Notes: generated by a model from the sequence alone, not told the origin. A stretch of 43,557 nucleotides of DNA from Bacteroidia bacterium (GCA_020051175.1 JAGVJJ010000004.1:1-43557); one strand, 5' to 3'; positions 7,981 to 16,651 are shown, counted from the stretch's first letter. Translations and numbers: made by a program.

Positions 7981-10359
7981 ATGAAGAATAAGCTACTCTT
8001 ATTATATACCTTCATATTTTTAGGTCCCCTCGTTTCTTTTGCCGATTGTCCCGGGGATACCGCCCGTTTTAACACAATTGCAGGCGTTTGTAACAGTAAA
8101 ACAGTAACCTTTGTAAATACTTCGGTAGGCGCAACTACCTATTTCTGGAACTTTGGTGACGGTGGTACCTTGGGAGATACTTCCAATGTAATGAACCCTG
8201 CACCTTATACGTATTCGGTTTTAGGAACTTACACGACAACGCTAATTGTTGACAGGTACACCGTTTGCGCAGATACATTTACCGCAATTGTGAACATGAA
8301 CTTTGTGGACGCCAACTATACGAGCAATGCTCCAAAGTGTGTGACCAGTGCTGTTAACTTTACGGATGCTTCATTGGTAGGTCCAGGGGCTACAATCGTT
8401 TCATACAAATGGGATTTCGGGGCACCCGGAAACAATGATACCACTTCTGTTCAGAACCCTTCTTATACCTACAGTGTTGGTAATGTTTCATACAATGTAA
8501 AGTTTGTGGTAACCGGTTCAAACGGTTGTAAAGACTCTGTAACCAGCGGTATCGGCATCCAGAGCACCGTAGTTGTTAATGCTGGTACTAATATTACAAC
8601 CTGCGATAACAATCAGACTGTAAATTTATCAGGTTCTATACAAAATGCAGGTGGTGGGATCTGGACAGCTTCAGGAGCATTTTCGCCTTCAGCAACTTCT
8701 TTAACTCCTATTTACACGCCAACTGAAACCGCCAAACAAAATGGTGTAGATACACTGGTTCTTACTTCGTTCAGCAGTCCGTATTGTCCGAACAAAAGCG
8801 ATACTGTTCTTATTATTTTTAACCCTGGACCGGTTGCCGATGTAGGGCCCGATCTTTCCGTATGTAAGGATGTAGGTTCTGTTTCTATTACTGCAACGCT
8901 TACCGGTGCTACAGGTGGTGTATGGCATACATTGAGCACTGAAGGTACATTTACGGATGATAGCCTTGTTACAACTTTTTACCATCCCGGCCAAACCGAT
9001 ACTGCTGCGGGCTCGGTAATCCTTTATCTTGAAACAACAGGAAACGGGATTTGTGCATCAACAAGGGATTCTCTTACTATTAACTTTACTCCGCTTCCAG
9101 TGGTAATTATCAAAACCGAAGACAGTTCATGCTCCGGCAACCCTATTTTGCTGGATGTAACGGTTTCAACGGGAGCGGGTACATGGTCTTCTAGTGGTAC
9201 CGGTATATTTCTTCCAAATTCTACTGCATTGAACGGTGTATATTATCCAAGTGCTGCTGACAATGCAGCCGGCATGGTAACACTGATGTTTGTTTCCGAT
9301 GATAACGGTGACTGCCAGCCAGTTGAGGATTCACTTACTGTAATCATTAAGCAGTCGCCAACAGCCAATTATACTGCTGTTAGTGCCTGTGTCGGAAGCC
9401 CTGTTCAGTTCAATGATAATTCAACTGCTGCCGGTTCCATCACTAACTGGAACTGGGTTTTCGGAGACCTAAGCCTTCCAAGCCTTGCACAATCGCCTTC
9501 ACATACATACAGCAACTGTGGTTCAAAAACAGTTACCCTGGTTGTAACAGCTGATAATGGCTGTATCGATGCCGATACACAAACAGTGCCTGTGTATTGT
9601 ATTCCTGTGGCCAACTACACTGCAATAGGTGTTTGTGTAAAAGAAGGAACTGAATTCACCAATACATCAACAGTAAACAATGCTACAATAGCTACTTCCG
9701 CTTGGACCTTTGGCGATAATACAACAAGCACAGATACAAACCCTGCGCACTCCTTCCCAACAAGCGGATCGTTCCCGGTAACTCTGATCGTTACATCTTC
9801 AGATGGATGTAAAGATACCCTTGTTCAAACATTGAGTATTGCCGATGGTCCGGTAGCAGCCTTTACTGTGAGCGACTCTACCAGCGATGTAGGTGAGGCG
9901 GTTATGTTCAACGATGAATCGGTAAATGCAAACACTCTTAACTGGGAATATGGCGATGGTGCAAGTTCAACATTGACAAACCCAACATATACCTATAACA
10001 CCGGTGGAATGTATGATGTATGCCTTTATGCCACGGATGCATTCGGATGTCTTGATACAGCCTGTCACCAGCAGATCGTATCTGCTTTATCTTCACAGGG
10101 GCCTACCGGCTTTTCACCTAACGGGGACGGGCAAAATGATGTGTTTTACGTTTACGGTGGTCCGTTCAAAAAATTAGAATTTAAAGTATACAACAACTGG
10201 GGTGAAGTTATATTTATGAGCGATAGCCAGTCGGTGGGCTGGGACGGCAAATACAAAGGGGTTGACCAGGCAGTGGGTGTGTATGTATATACAGTTGTAG
10301 GCACAACAGAAAACGATAAAGAAATAAAGATATCAGGTGATGTAACCCTATTGCGCTAG
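7981..10359 (+). CDS. PKD-domain surface protein with T9SS type B (gliding-motility-associated) C-terminal domain
   Basis: The 792-residue product starts with a signal peptide (cleavage near SFA|DCPGD). It has two PKD domains (about 43-91 and 125-190, with WNFGDGG and WDFG cores), three related Ig-like repeats of about 88 residues (199-460, each with a GxWxxxxG strand), three more PKD domains (470-535, 553-620, 634-700) and a CHU_C-type sorting domain (707-792: FSPNGDGQND, VYNNWGEVIF, WDGKYKG). Type B domains export large adhesins such as SprB through T9SS, and these usually depend on a SprF-like protein encoded just downstream. Exactly that neighbour follows after 39 bases. The protein is inferred to be a surface adhesin or structural protein; its ligand cannot be told. 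Confidence 0.92.
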   Translation: MKNKLLLLYTFIFLGPLVSFADCPGDTARFNTIAGVCNSKTVTFVNTSVGATTYFWNFGDGGTLGDTSNVMNPAPYTYSVLGTYTTTLIVDRYTVCADTFTAIVNMNFVDANYTSNAPKCVTSAVNFTDASLVGPGATIVSYKWDFGAPGNNDTTSVQNPSYTYSVGNVSYNVKFVVTGSNGCKDSVTSGIGIQSTVVVNAGTNITTCDNNQTVNLSGSIQNAGGGIWTASGAFSPSATSLTPIYTPTETAKQNGVDTLVLTSFSSPYCPNKSDTVLIIFNPGPVADVGPDLSVCKDVGSVSITATLTGATGGVWHTLSTEGTFTDDSLVTTFYHPGQTDTAAGSVILYLETTGNGICASTRDSLTINFTPLPVVIIKTEDSSCSGNPILLDVTVSTGAGTWSSSGTGIFLPNSTALNGVYYPSAADNAAGMVTLMFVSDDNGDCQPVEDSLTVIIKQSPTANYTAVSACVGSPVQFNDNSTAAGSITNWNWVFGDLSLPSLAQSPSHTYSNCGSKTVTLVVTADNGCIDADTQTVPVYCIPVANYTAIGVCVKEGTEFTNTSTVNNATIATSAWTFGDNTTSTDTNPAHSFPTSGSFPVTLIVTSSDGCKDTLVQTLSIADGPVAAFTVSDSTSDVGEAVMFNDESVNANTLNWEYGDGASSTLTNPTYTYNTGGMYDVCLYATDAFGCLDTACHQQIVSALSSQGPTGFSPNGDGQNDVFYVYGGPFKKLEFKVYNNWGEVIFMSDSQSVGWDGKYKGVDQAVGVYVYTVVGTTENDKEIKISGDVTLLR

Positions 10360-10398
10360 ATGCAAATACGGAGGTATCAACAAAAAGATAAGATATAA

Positions 10399-11430
10399 AT
10401 GAAAAAAATAAGTGAAATAATACGCACCGGCTTATCAGTTCTTGTTCGCAAGGAGCTGCTGGCAGGGCTTTTATTTTTACCTTCTGTTATTGTTGCGCAG
10501 GATTTTCAGCTGTCGCAGTACGATGCGCCACCTATGTTCCTGAACCCTGCAATGACAGGTATGTTTGATGGCCATTACCGTGTACATGCACATTACCGCA
10601 CGCAGTGGGCGGCTGTGGCAAGCAAACCCTTCACAACAGCCGGGGTTTCTTTTGACATGCCGGTTAAAAAATTTGGGATAGGCGCACAGGTGCTGAATTA
10701 CCGTGCCGGAGCGGGCAGGTACAATGTTACAAGCGCTTTGCTGTCTTTTGGTTATGACCTTGTTTTTGATAAAGACAACAATCATCACCTGGCACTCGGA
10801 ATACAGGCTGGTATGCTTCAGAAAAGCATCAATGTATCGTCATTGACCTTTGCTAATCAATACAGCGGAATAAACGGTGGAATGTTTGATGCATCGGTAT
10901 CCAGTGGTGAAACGTTCAGTAATACCAGTTTTGCAATGGAAGACATCAATGCTGGCTTCTTATACTATTACGCAAAGGCTAGCTCACGTATGAACCCGTT
11001 TATCGGTTATTCAGTGGCTCACCTTACTCAGCCTACTGAATCATTTTTTGGTGCATCCAACAGGCTGCCTTCCCGCAATTACCTGCATGGTGGTGTGAAA
11101 ATCAATGTAAATGAAAAGTTGCAGTTGCTTCCTAAATTCCTTTACATGACACAAAAGAACGTGAGCTCTACAACAGCGACACTTTTGTTTCACTATTTCC
11201 TGAAAGATTCTGATACCTACCTGATTTTTGGGCCTACCTACCGTAGCAACGATGCTGCTATCCTGGAACTTGGCCTGAAAAAAGGAAATTACCTGGCACG
11301 TGTGAGCTATGATGTGAATACATCCGGCTTAAAAACTGTGTCAGCTTCACGTGGAGGTTTTGAAATATCATTGACTTATACTGCCCGCAGGAGCAAACCA
11401 AACCCGCTGGCAAATTGTCCACGCTTATAA
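10399..11430 (+). CDS. PorP/SprF family T9SS outer-membrane protein
   Basis: The family forms outer-membrane beta-barrels that work with T9SS; SprF is needed for export of the type B adhesin SprB, and other members help anchor cargo. The 343-residue product has a long N-terminal signal region ending at VIVAQ, then the family hallmark SQY...P.FLNPAMTG.F.GHYR...YRTQW (about residues 38-72), and alternating beta-strands to the end (LTYTARR). An AGGAGGT-like ribosome site (GGAGGT) lies about 25 bases before the ATG. It sits between the type B adhesin gene and the PorE-like gene, which supports a dedicated partner role. The individual family member cannot be settled from sequence alone. Confidence 0.92.
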   Translation: MKKISEIIRTGLSVLVRKELLAGLLFLPSVIVAQDFQLSQYDAPPMFLNPAMTGMFDGHYRVHAHYRTQWAAVASKPFTTAGVSFDMPVKKFGIGAQVLNYRAGAGRYNVTSALLSFGYDLVFDKDNNHHLALGIQAGMLQKSINVSSLTFANQYSGINGGMFDASVSSGETFSNTSFAMEDINAGFLYYYAKASSRMNPFIGYSVAHLTQPTESFFGASNRLPSRNYLHGGVKINVNEKLQLLPKFLYMTQKNVSSTTATLLFHYFLKDSDTYLIFGPTYRSNDAAILELGLKKGNYLARVSYDVNTSGLKTVSASRGGFEISLTYTARRSKPNPLANCPRL

Positions 11431-11499
11431 TTTTGATATGCTTAACCTGCCCTGCAAGGCTGGGTTACGAATTTTAGAATAAAGGAATTTAAAAGTTTT

Positions 11500-13596
11500 A
11501 TGAAACATATAACCGCATTTATACTGTTGTTGGCATGTTGTACCGCTTCTCTGGCTCAAACCAAAAAGGAGTGGCTGAAATATGCTGATGAAGCATTCAA
11601 AAAAGGTGACTATAAAAACGCGGTGGTTTATTATACGAAAGTAATTGATAAAAATACACCATCGGACATTACTCATCCTTATGAAACCAAACCTTTTGCA
11701 CCAGCGAAAAAGGACAGTGCTTCAGGATTTAAGATTTTCAACATTACGGTTGCAATTTCATCATCAGCAAAGGCCGACAGTGCTACTGCTAAAAACGATT
11801 CGGTAAAAGTGATGGAAATTGCAAGTTCCACGGATCAGTATGTGGTACACCAGATTGCAGAATCTTATCGTTTAAACCACGATTACCAGAATGCTGAGCT
11901 TTGGTACAAGCAATCGGTGAAAACCAACCTGTCTGTTTATCCTTATGAAACGTACTGGCTGGGCGATGCATTTATGAAGAATAGCAACTACGCTGCTGCT
12001 AATCTTCAGTTTGAGGCCGCATTGGCCAAAGCAACGGAAAAGAAAGACGAAAGCATGATTAAGCTTGCAAAGCAAAAAATTGCAGGTTGTTACATGGGGG
12101 TTGACCCGAATGCAATGCAAAAAGGAGTTGTTGTTACAGAGCTGGATTCGGTATTCAATACAGGCACTTCAAGCTTTGCTGTTAATTATTACGGTGATGA
12201 AAGCACGCTACAGTTCAGCTCTGCAAGAGATGGGAATGTGGTGGCCGACCCTAAAAAACAAAAAGCAAAATACACCAGCGATATCTATACGTTAAGCAAA
12301 ACAGAAACCGGTACGGAGCTTAGGAAAGTAGTGGGGCCAATTAACACCAACCAGAACGAAGGGGCTGGGTTTATGGCATCGGACAATGCGCGCTTTTTCT
12401 TTACAAGATGGTCACCAGCCGATAAAAATGAATGTGCTATTTACTTTTCACGCCTGTTTAACGGTGAATGGCTGATTGCACAAAAAATGAACGATAAGGT
12501 GAACCTGGATGGCTACAAAAGCACTGATCCTGTTGTGAATGCCGAAAGTTCAATTATATTTTACTCTTCCAACCGTCCTGGTGGTTTTGGTAAAATGGAC
12601 CTGTGGTATGAATTCATTGACGAAGAAGGAAGAACATACGGAGAGCCTGTAAATATGGGGCCGTTGTTCAATACCCCCGAAGATGAGGTGGCACCGTTCT
12701 TTCACACAGTTACATCAACGTTGTATTTCAGCTCTGACGGGCATTCCGGTTATGGCGGCCTGGATGTATTTAAAGCATCTTTAAATAAAGACGATTCAAT
12801 ATGGTCGGCACCACTTAACCTTGGAATGCCAATCAACTCCAGCAAGGACGATAGTTATTTTATACTTGATGCCAGCCAGCAGAACGGGTATGTAACATCT
12901 GACCGGAAAGAATGCGAAACATGCACCGGTGGTGCTTGTACAAAAATTTATGCAGTGAGCAAAGAAAAAAATGTATATGATGTAAAGGGGACTGTTTACA
13001 ATGCAGAAACCAACGCAGTTATACCAAATGCGACCATTACATTTAAAGACATACGAAGTGACTGGGAACCATTTGCAATTACTACTGATACTGCCGGAAA
13101 TTATTTTTATGAGCTGAAAGAAGGTGTTGAACTTTACATGAAAGCTCAGAAGGCAAACTTCCTTGGAGATGCGGGTACTGTATTTACTGTAGGCCTTACA
13201 GATTCCAAACACTTTGAAAGGGATTTTTTCCTTTCTCCGATTGCTGCCGGAAATATCAGCTTCCCGAATGTAGAGTTCGATATGGAAATGGTTATTCTTC
13301 GTCCTTCAGCTATGAAAGTGCTCGACAATATGGTTGAGGTGTTGAAACTGAACAACGATTTTAAAATTGTTATTGAATCGCATACTGATATGGCAGAGCG
13401 TGGCACTGATAAAAACAACATCCAGCTTTCTGAGCAGCGTTCCAAATTGTGTTTCGACTACTTAGTATCAAAAGGCATTGCTCCTGAGCGTATGGTTACC
13501 AAAGGCTTTGGTGATACTCGTCCGTTGGTTCAAAAACCACAGACAGAAGAAGATCACCAGAGAAACCGCAGAACATCTTTTGGTCTTATTAAGTAA
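11500..13596 (+). CDS. PorE-like protein: TPR, PD40 propeller, carboxypeptidase-regulatory-like and OmpA domains
   Basis: The 698-residue product has a signal peptide (MKHITAFILLLACC...SLAQ), a TPR-like helical region (about 22-200: EWLKYADEAFKKGDYKNAV), a propeller with PD40 repeats (about 225-480: LQFSSARDGN, IIFYSSNRPGG, LYFSSDGHSG), a carboxypeptidase-regulatory-like beta domain (about 492-590: GTVYNAETNAVIPNATI) and an OmpA peptidoglycan-binding domain (about 600-698: IESHTD..., LSEQRS, GFGD..P). The same domain order is known from PorE of the T9SS, which links the secretion machine to peptidoglycan. LLAC near residue 13 could serve as a lipobox, or cleavage could follow SLAQ. Third gene of the operon; a terminator follows at once. 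Many Bacteroidota encode several such paralogues, so core PorE identity is not claimed. Confidence 0.88.
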   Translation: MKHITAFILLLACCTASLAQTKKEWLKYADEAFKKGDYKNAVVYYTKVIDKNTPSDITHPYETKPFAPAKKDSASGFKIFNITVAISSSAKADSATAKNDSVKVMEIASSTDQYVVHQIAESYRLNHDYQNAELWYKQSVKTNLSVYPYETYWLGDAFMKNSNYAAANLQFEAALAKATEKKDESMIKLAKQKIAGCYMGVDPNAMQKGVVVTELDSVFNTGTSSFAVNYYGDESTLQFSSARDGNVVADPKKQKAKYTSDIYTLSKTETGTELRKVVGPINTNQNEGAGFMASDNARFFFTRWSPADKNECAIYFSRLFNGEWLIAQKMNDKVNLDGYKSTDPVVNAESSIIFYSSNRPGGFGKMDLWYEFIDEEGRTYGEPVNMGPLFNTPEDEVAPFFHTVTSTLYFSSDGHSGYGGLDVFKASLNKDDSIWSAPLNLGMPINSSKDDSYFILDASQQNGYVTSDRKECETCTGGACTKIYAVSKEKNVYDVKGTVYNAETNAVIPNATITFKDIRSDWEPFAITTDTAGNYFYELKEGVELYMKAQKANFLGDAGTVFTVGLTDSKHFERDFFLSPIAAGNISFPNVEFDMEMVILRPSAMKVLDNMVEVLKLNNDFKIVIESHTDMAERGTDKNNIQLSEQRSKLCFDYLVSKGIAPERMVTKGFGDTRPLVQKPQTEEDHQRNRRTSFGLIK

Positions 13597-13602
13597 AAGG
13601 TG

Positions 13603-13637
13603 AGGGTTTGCAATACTATGCAAACCTTTATTTTTTT
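13603..13637 (+). terminator. Rho-independent terminator of the PKD/SprF/PorE-like operon
   Basis: GGTTTGCA (13605-13612) pairs with TGCAAACC (13619-13626) around ATACTA, followed by TTTATTTTTTTATT. It begins seven bases after the stop codon. Confidence 0.8.
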
Positions 13638-13670
13638 ATTACTCCAACAATTTTTTTATTACCGCTTTTT

Positions 13671-14126
13671 ATGATTTTTATCTATACTGATGGTGCATCA
13701 CGCGGAAATCCTGGACCTGGAGGCTATGGTGTGGTGATGCTGTATGGCAGCCTGCGAAGGGAGCTTTCTGAAGGTTTTCGCTTAACTACCAATAACCGCA
13801 TGGAATTGTGGAGTGTAATTGCAGCACTGGAAGCCTTGAAAAAAGAAGATTTGATGATTACCATTTATTCAGACTCCAAATATGTGGTAGATGCGGTAGA
13901 AAAAAAATGGGTGTTTGACTGGGAAAAGAAAAATTTTAAAGACAAAAAAAATCCTGACCTCTGGAAACGTTTCCTGGAGCTCTACAGGAAGCATCGCATA
14001 AAATTCGTATGGGTAAAAGGACATGCAAGCAACAAGGAAAATAACCGTTGCGATGAGCTGGCTGTGGCAGCTGCAATGGGAAAAAATCTAGGTGTGGATG
14101 CAGGTTATGAGAATATACAATCATAG
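13671..14126 (+). CDS. rnhA: Ribonuclease HI
   Basis: RNase HI cleaves the RNA strand of RNA-DNA hybrids. The 151-residue product holds all four carboxylates: Asp7 in YTDGASRGNPGPGGYG, Glu45 in NNRMEL, Asp68 in YSDSKYV and Asp128 in NNRCDELA. It also has the basic-protrusion segment (KKWVFDWEKKNFKDKKN) and WVKGHASNKEN. The frame can be opened further upstream at TTG 13608, but that would place the start inside the preceding terminator hairpin; the family starts at MIFIYTDG, so ATG 13671 is chosen. It is a single-gene unit between the T9SS operon and a small lipoprotein gene. Confidence 0.96.
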   Translation: MIFIYTDGASRGNPGPGGYGVVMLYGSLRRELSEGFRLTTNNRMELWSVIAALEALKKEDLMITIYSDSKYVVDAVEKKWVFDWEKKNFKDKKNPDLWKRFLELYRKHRIKFVWVKGHASNKENNRCDELAVAAAMGKNLGVDAGYENIQS

Positions 14127-14255
14127 TGCTGCCTGTATATTTACCCCAAGTTTCTATGGGATGTGCATCCTTATCTAACGCAGCTGTCACATACAGGTAT
14201 ATGAAATTCCGTTTTAAATTGTTATCTTTATGTAAGTTGTTTTTAAATTAAAAAT

Positions 14256-14525
14256 ATGAAAAAAGCGGTGTTGGGACTTTTTATAAGTCTTGTGATATTT
14301 ACAGGGTGCAAGAAAAATTATACCTGCAGTTGTAAAATAAAAGATATAGATTCTACGGGTTTTGTATACAATACAGCGGTATATGTGAAATCTGAAAAAA
14401 GTAAATCTGATGATGATCTGAGGGCTACATGTGAACCTGAAGCAAAGGCACAACATGGCATACAGCCCCAGGGTAATCCTGCTGGTGCTTCCAGGGCATT
14501 TAACTGTACTGTTACCAAGGAGTAG
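14256..14525 (+). CDS. Small predicted lipoprotein, unknown function
   Basis: An 89-residue product with a lipoprotein signal peptide, MKKAVLGLFISLVIFTGC, whose lipobox FTGC puts the lipidated Cys at residue 18. The mature part is about 70 residues with four more Cys, including a CSC pair near the N-terminus and a C-terminal FNCTVTK strand, so it may be a disulfide-bonded beta fold. I do not recognise the family. A TATCTTTA sequence at 14223-14230 may be a -7 element. The stop codon lies five bases before a palindromic element that faces a second inverted copy. Confidence 0.75.
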   Translation: MKKAVLGLFISLVIFTGCKKNYTCSCKIKDIDSTGFVYNTAVYVKSEKSKSDDDLRATCEPEAKAQHGIQPQGNPAGASRAFNCTVTKE

Positions 14526-14529
14526 AATA

Positions 14530-14566
14530 CACCTCTCCCCATACCCCTCTCCTCGGGAGAGGAGAC
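14530..14566 (+). repeat. Palindromic REP-like element, copy A (forward)
   Basis: Layout ACCTCTCCCC-nnn-CCCTCTCC-TCG-GGAGAGG; stem 14546-14552 with 14556-14562. It starts five bases after the stop codon of the small lipoprotein gene and is in inverted orientation to the copy at 14626. The two probably act as 3'-end hairpins for the convergent genes. Confidence 0.85.
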
Positions 14567-14625
14567 TAATTGTTCTGGTGCAGTTTTGAAGAAAGCAGAA
14601 TAAAAAAAATCTTTACATCAACACT

Positions 14626-14660
14626 CCCCTCTCCTAAGGAGAGGGCCATGGGCAGAGGTT
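14626..14660 (-). repeat. Palindromic REP-like element, copy B (inverted)
   Basis: Reverse complement of the copy A layout: stem CCCTCTCC (14627-14634), loop TAA, GGAGAGGG (14638-14645), then the complement of the AACCTCT edge. That edge supplies part of the TAA stop codon of the SDR gene on the minus strand. Confidence 0.85.
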
Positions 14661-15447
14661 ACAAACTACCAGTCCTTCCACCATCCACAGGTACATTAAT
14701 TCCGGTAATATATCCTGCAGCGGGGCTTGCCAGAAACGCCACTGCGCTGGCTATTTCAGAAGCATCAGCAAAGCGGGCCATGGGAATTTCTGACATCATT
14801 TCATCCTGTATTTCTTTAAGCGGTTCTCCAGTGTTTTTGGATTTGTTTTCCATAATGCTCTGCAAACGTCCGGTAAGTGTAGCCCCCGGCAGAACATTGT
14901 TTACAGTAATACCATATTTAGCCACTTCATTTGCCAGTGTTTTTGACCAGTTGGCAACAGCTGCGCGTATAGTGTTTGACACCCCCAGGTTTTTTAGCGG
15001 GATTTTTACAGATGTACTGATCACGTTTACAATGCGTCCGTATTTGGCCGATTTCATGCCTTCCAGCACTGCCTGTACAAGAATATGGTTGCAGATTAGG
15101 TGATTGTTGAATGCCTGCAGGAATTCATCTGTTTTAGCATTGGTAATTGGGCCGCCCGGAGGGCCACCTGTATTGTTTACCAGGATATGTACAGGGCCAT
15201 TCTGATTTATAAAGGCTTCTACTCTTTCTTTTAATCCAGCCGGTTTCTGAAAGTCGGCAACAATAAAACTGTGCTTTTGCCCTTTTGAGCTATCAAGCTC
15301 GATAATGCCTGCTTTTAATGACGCTTCATTGCGTGCAACCAAAACAACTGTTGCGCCTAATAATGCAAGCTCTATGGCTGATGCTTTACCTATACCCTGT
15401 GTGCTTCCGCATACAAGGGCTGTTTTTCCGGTGAGGTCTAAATTCAT
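14659..15447 (-). CDS. SDR-family oxidoreductase lacking the classical Tyr-x-x-x-Lys
   Basis: A 262-residue Rossmann protein of the short-chain dehydrogenase/reductase family: nucleotide loop CGSTQGIGKA (residues 13-22), VLVARN (cofactor specificity region), the NNTGG motif, a Ser-containing strand (NVISTS), and the C-terminal GYITGINVPVDGG. The position of the catalytic YxxxK reads VSNTIRAAV, so both the Tyr and the Lys are missing. I recall SNxxR-type members annotated as oxidoreductases or FabG-like, but their chemistry is unclear. GGPPGGP after the NNTG motif is another feature of this subgroup. A perfect TACTTTTG -7 element ends only four bases before the ATG, which suggests a leaderless mRNA. 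Substrate unknown. Confidence 0.88.
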   Translation of the reverse strand: MNLDLTGKTALVCGSTQGIGKASAIELALLGATVVLVARNEASLKAGIIELDSSKGQKHSFIVADFQKPAGLKERVEAFINQNGPVHILVNNTGGPPGGPITNAKTDEFLQAFNNHLICNHILVQAVLEGMKSAKYGRIVNVISTSVKIPLKNLGVSNTIRAAVANWSKTLANEVAKYGITVNNVLPGATLTGRLQSIMENKSKNTGEPLKEIQDEMMSEIPMARFADASEIASAVAFLASPAAGYITGINVPVDGGRTGSL

Positions 15448-15451
15448 AGGG

Positions 15452-15459
15452 CAAAAGTA
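15452..15459 (-). promoter_or_regulatory. Candidate -7 promoter element (TACTTTTG) of the SDR gene
   Basis: On the minus strand the octamer fits TAnnTTTG exactly and ends four bases before the ATG at 15447. No clear TTTG -33 box is seen 19-21 bases upstream. Confidence 0.35.
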
Positions 15460-15583
15460 TAAAAGATATGTTTAATTACTGGCAGGATTCATGTTAATAG
15501 AATTAATTTAAATGAAAACTGCCACCCTTTATTAAGATTGTATCCTTAATTTAGGGCCTTAACAGCATTTATAAGGTTGGGCT

Positions 15584-16123
15584 ATGGAAAACTGGGATGT
15601 TATTTATAAAAATAATGCCTCAAAATTACTTGGTATCTGCAGAAGGTATGTAAAGGATGAGCAACTGGCGGAAGACCTGATGCACAATGCTTTTATTACA
15701 GCCATAAACAAGATAAAAACATATTCAGGCAAAGGTGCTTTTGAAGGCTGGTTGCGTAAAATTGTTATTAATACAGCTTTGTTATACCTGCGTGAAAGCA
15801 AGAAGATGTTATTTTCAGACAATGAGCCTGTTGAAGGTCATTTGGATACAACAGGAGAAAATGAAGAGGAAGAAACGCAAAGAAAAACAATAGAAAATGC
15901 AGGTTTTAGCCAGCAGGAATTGCTTGAGGTCGTGGAGTTGTTGCCAGAACACCATAAAGTAGTATTTAACCTGTATGTAATAGATGGATATACCCATAAT
16001 GAAATTGGAGAAATGCTTAATATTAGCGGTGGTACTTCTAAATCACACCTGGCAAGGGCCCGCAAAAAAATTCAACAACTGCTTTTTGAAAAAGCAAAGC
16101 TGAAAGCAGAAAAAAGAGGATAA
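15584..16123 (+). CDS. ECF RNA polymerase sigma factor
   Basis: A 179-residue sigma-70 family protein with region 2 (about 10-80: RRYVKDEQLAEDLMHNAFI, GAFEGWLRKIVINTALLYLR) and region 4 (about 115-170: LPEHHKVVFNLYVIDGYTHNEIGEMLNISGGTSKS helix-turn-helix region), joined by an acidic linker (ENEEEETQ). It lacks regions 1.1 and 3, as ECF factors do. The next gene starts 15 bases after its stop and encodes a one-pass membrane protein, the usual place for an anti-sigma factor. Two secreted proteins follow in the same operon, so the factor probably responds to an envelope signal and may control its own operon. Confidence 0.95.
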   Translation: MENWDVIYKNNASKLLGICRRYVKDEQLAEDLMHNAFITAINKIKTYSGKGAFEGWLRKIVINTALLYLRESKKMLFSDNEPVEGHLDTTGENEEEETQRKTIENAGFSQQELLEVVELLPEHHKVVFNLYVIDGYTHNEIGEMLNISGGTSKSHLARARKKIQQLLFEKAKLKAEKRG

Positions 16124-16138
16124 TAAAAAATTCAATAT

Positions 16139-16651
16139 ATGTCGGACGAAAATTACATTGACAAGTTATATAAAGATGCTTTTAAAGGGTATGAATTGCA
16201 GCCTAAAAAGGAGCTTGATTTGACGAAGCATGTTCCTAAAGAAGCTCTGTCATCAAGGAATACCCTAAGTAAATTGCTGGCAAAAAAATGGCTTGTTTTC
16301 GCTGGTGTAATCGCAGTGGCTGGTATTGCTGCATTTATTGTTTTTTCCGTTTCAGAAGAGAAGCCTTCCCAAGAGCAGAACCAGGTGGTTCCTCCGGCAC
16401 CCGATGAATATACTCCTTCAACTCCGGCAATACAATCTGATACAGCAGCTGGTATAAAACCGGTACCGGTAGAAGTCGAAAAACCTTTAAATAAAAGACC
16501 TTCGGTAGATAGAAAAGGTAAGATTGCTCCTAAAGCAGATAGTGTGTCTGTTCACAAGCCAGTAATTATTCGTAAAACCATTATCCAGCGCGATACGGTA
16601 ATTGAACATAAGCAAGTTATTAAAAAGGTGGCACCAACGCATGAAAACTAA
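16139..16651 (+). CDS. Single-pass membrane protein, putative anti-sigma factor
   Basis: A 170-residue protein with a soluble N-terminal part of about 48 residues (ENYIDKLYKDAFKGYE, similar in style to Bacteroidota anti-sigma N-termini), one transmembrane helix (about 50-70: WLVFAGVIAVAGIAAFIVFSV) and a Pro-rich, low-complexity outer part ending in a strand-rich IIQRDTVIEHKQVIKK. There is no zinc-binding HxxxCxxC motif, so it is not a classical ZAS anti-sigma domain. The anti-sigma role is inferred from its place directly after the sigma gene and from topology. The DTVIxHK end resembles the VYDT repeats of the next two proteins. Its last 11 bases overlap the next gene. Confidence 0.75.
   Translation: MSDENYIDKLYKDAFKGYELQPKKELDLTKHVPKEALSSRNTLSKLLAKKWLVFAGVIAVAGIAAFIVFSVSEEKPSQEQNQVVPPAPDEYTPSTPAIQSDTAAGIKPVPVEVEKPLNKRPSVDRKGKIAPKADSVSVHKPVIIRKTIIQRDTVIEHKQVIKKVAPTHEN

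Noticed and set aside
11441..11467. Hairpin AACCTGCC-CTGCAA-GGCTGGGTT between the SprF-like and PorE-like genes, as a terminator.
   Set aside because: It has a bulge and no T-run, and the genes look like one operon; at most an RNA-processing structure.
13608..13670. Upstream extension of RNase HI from TTG 13608.
   Set aside because: It would start inside the terminator hairpin of the gene before, and the extra residues do not belong to the family.
14570..15103. A 177-codon plus-strand frame antisense to the SDR gene.
   Set aside because: The SDR frame has clear motifs; the opposite frame has no family features and runs through a palindromic element.
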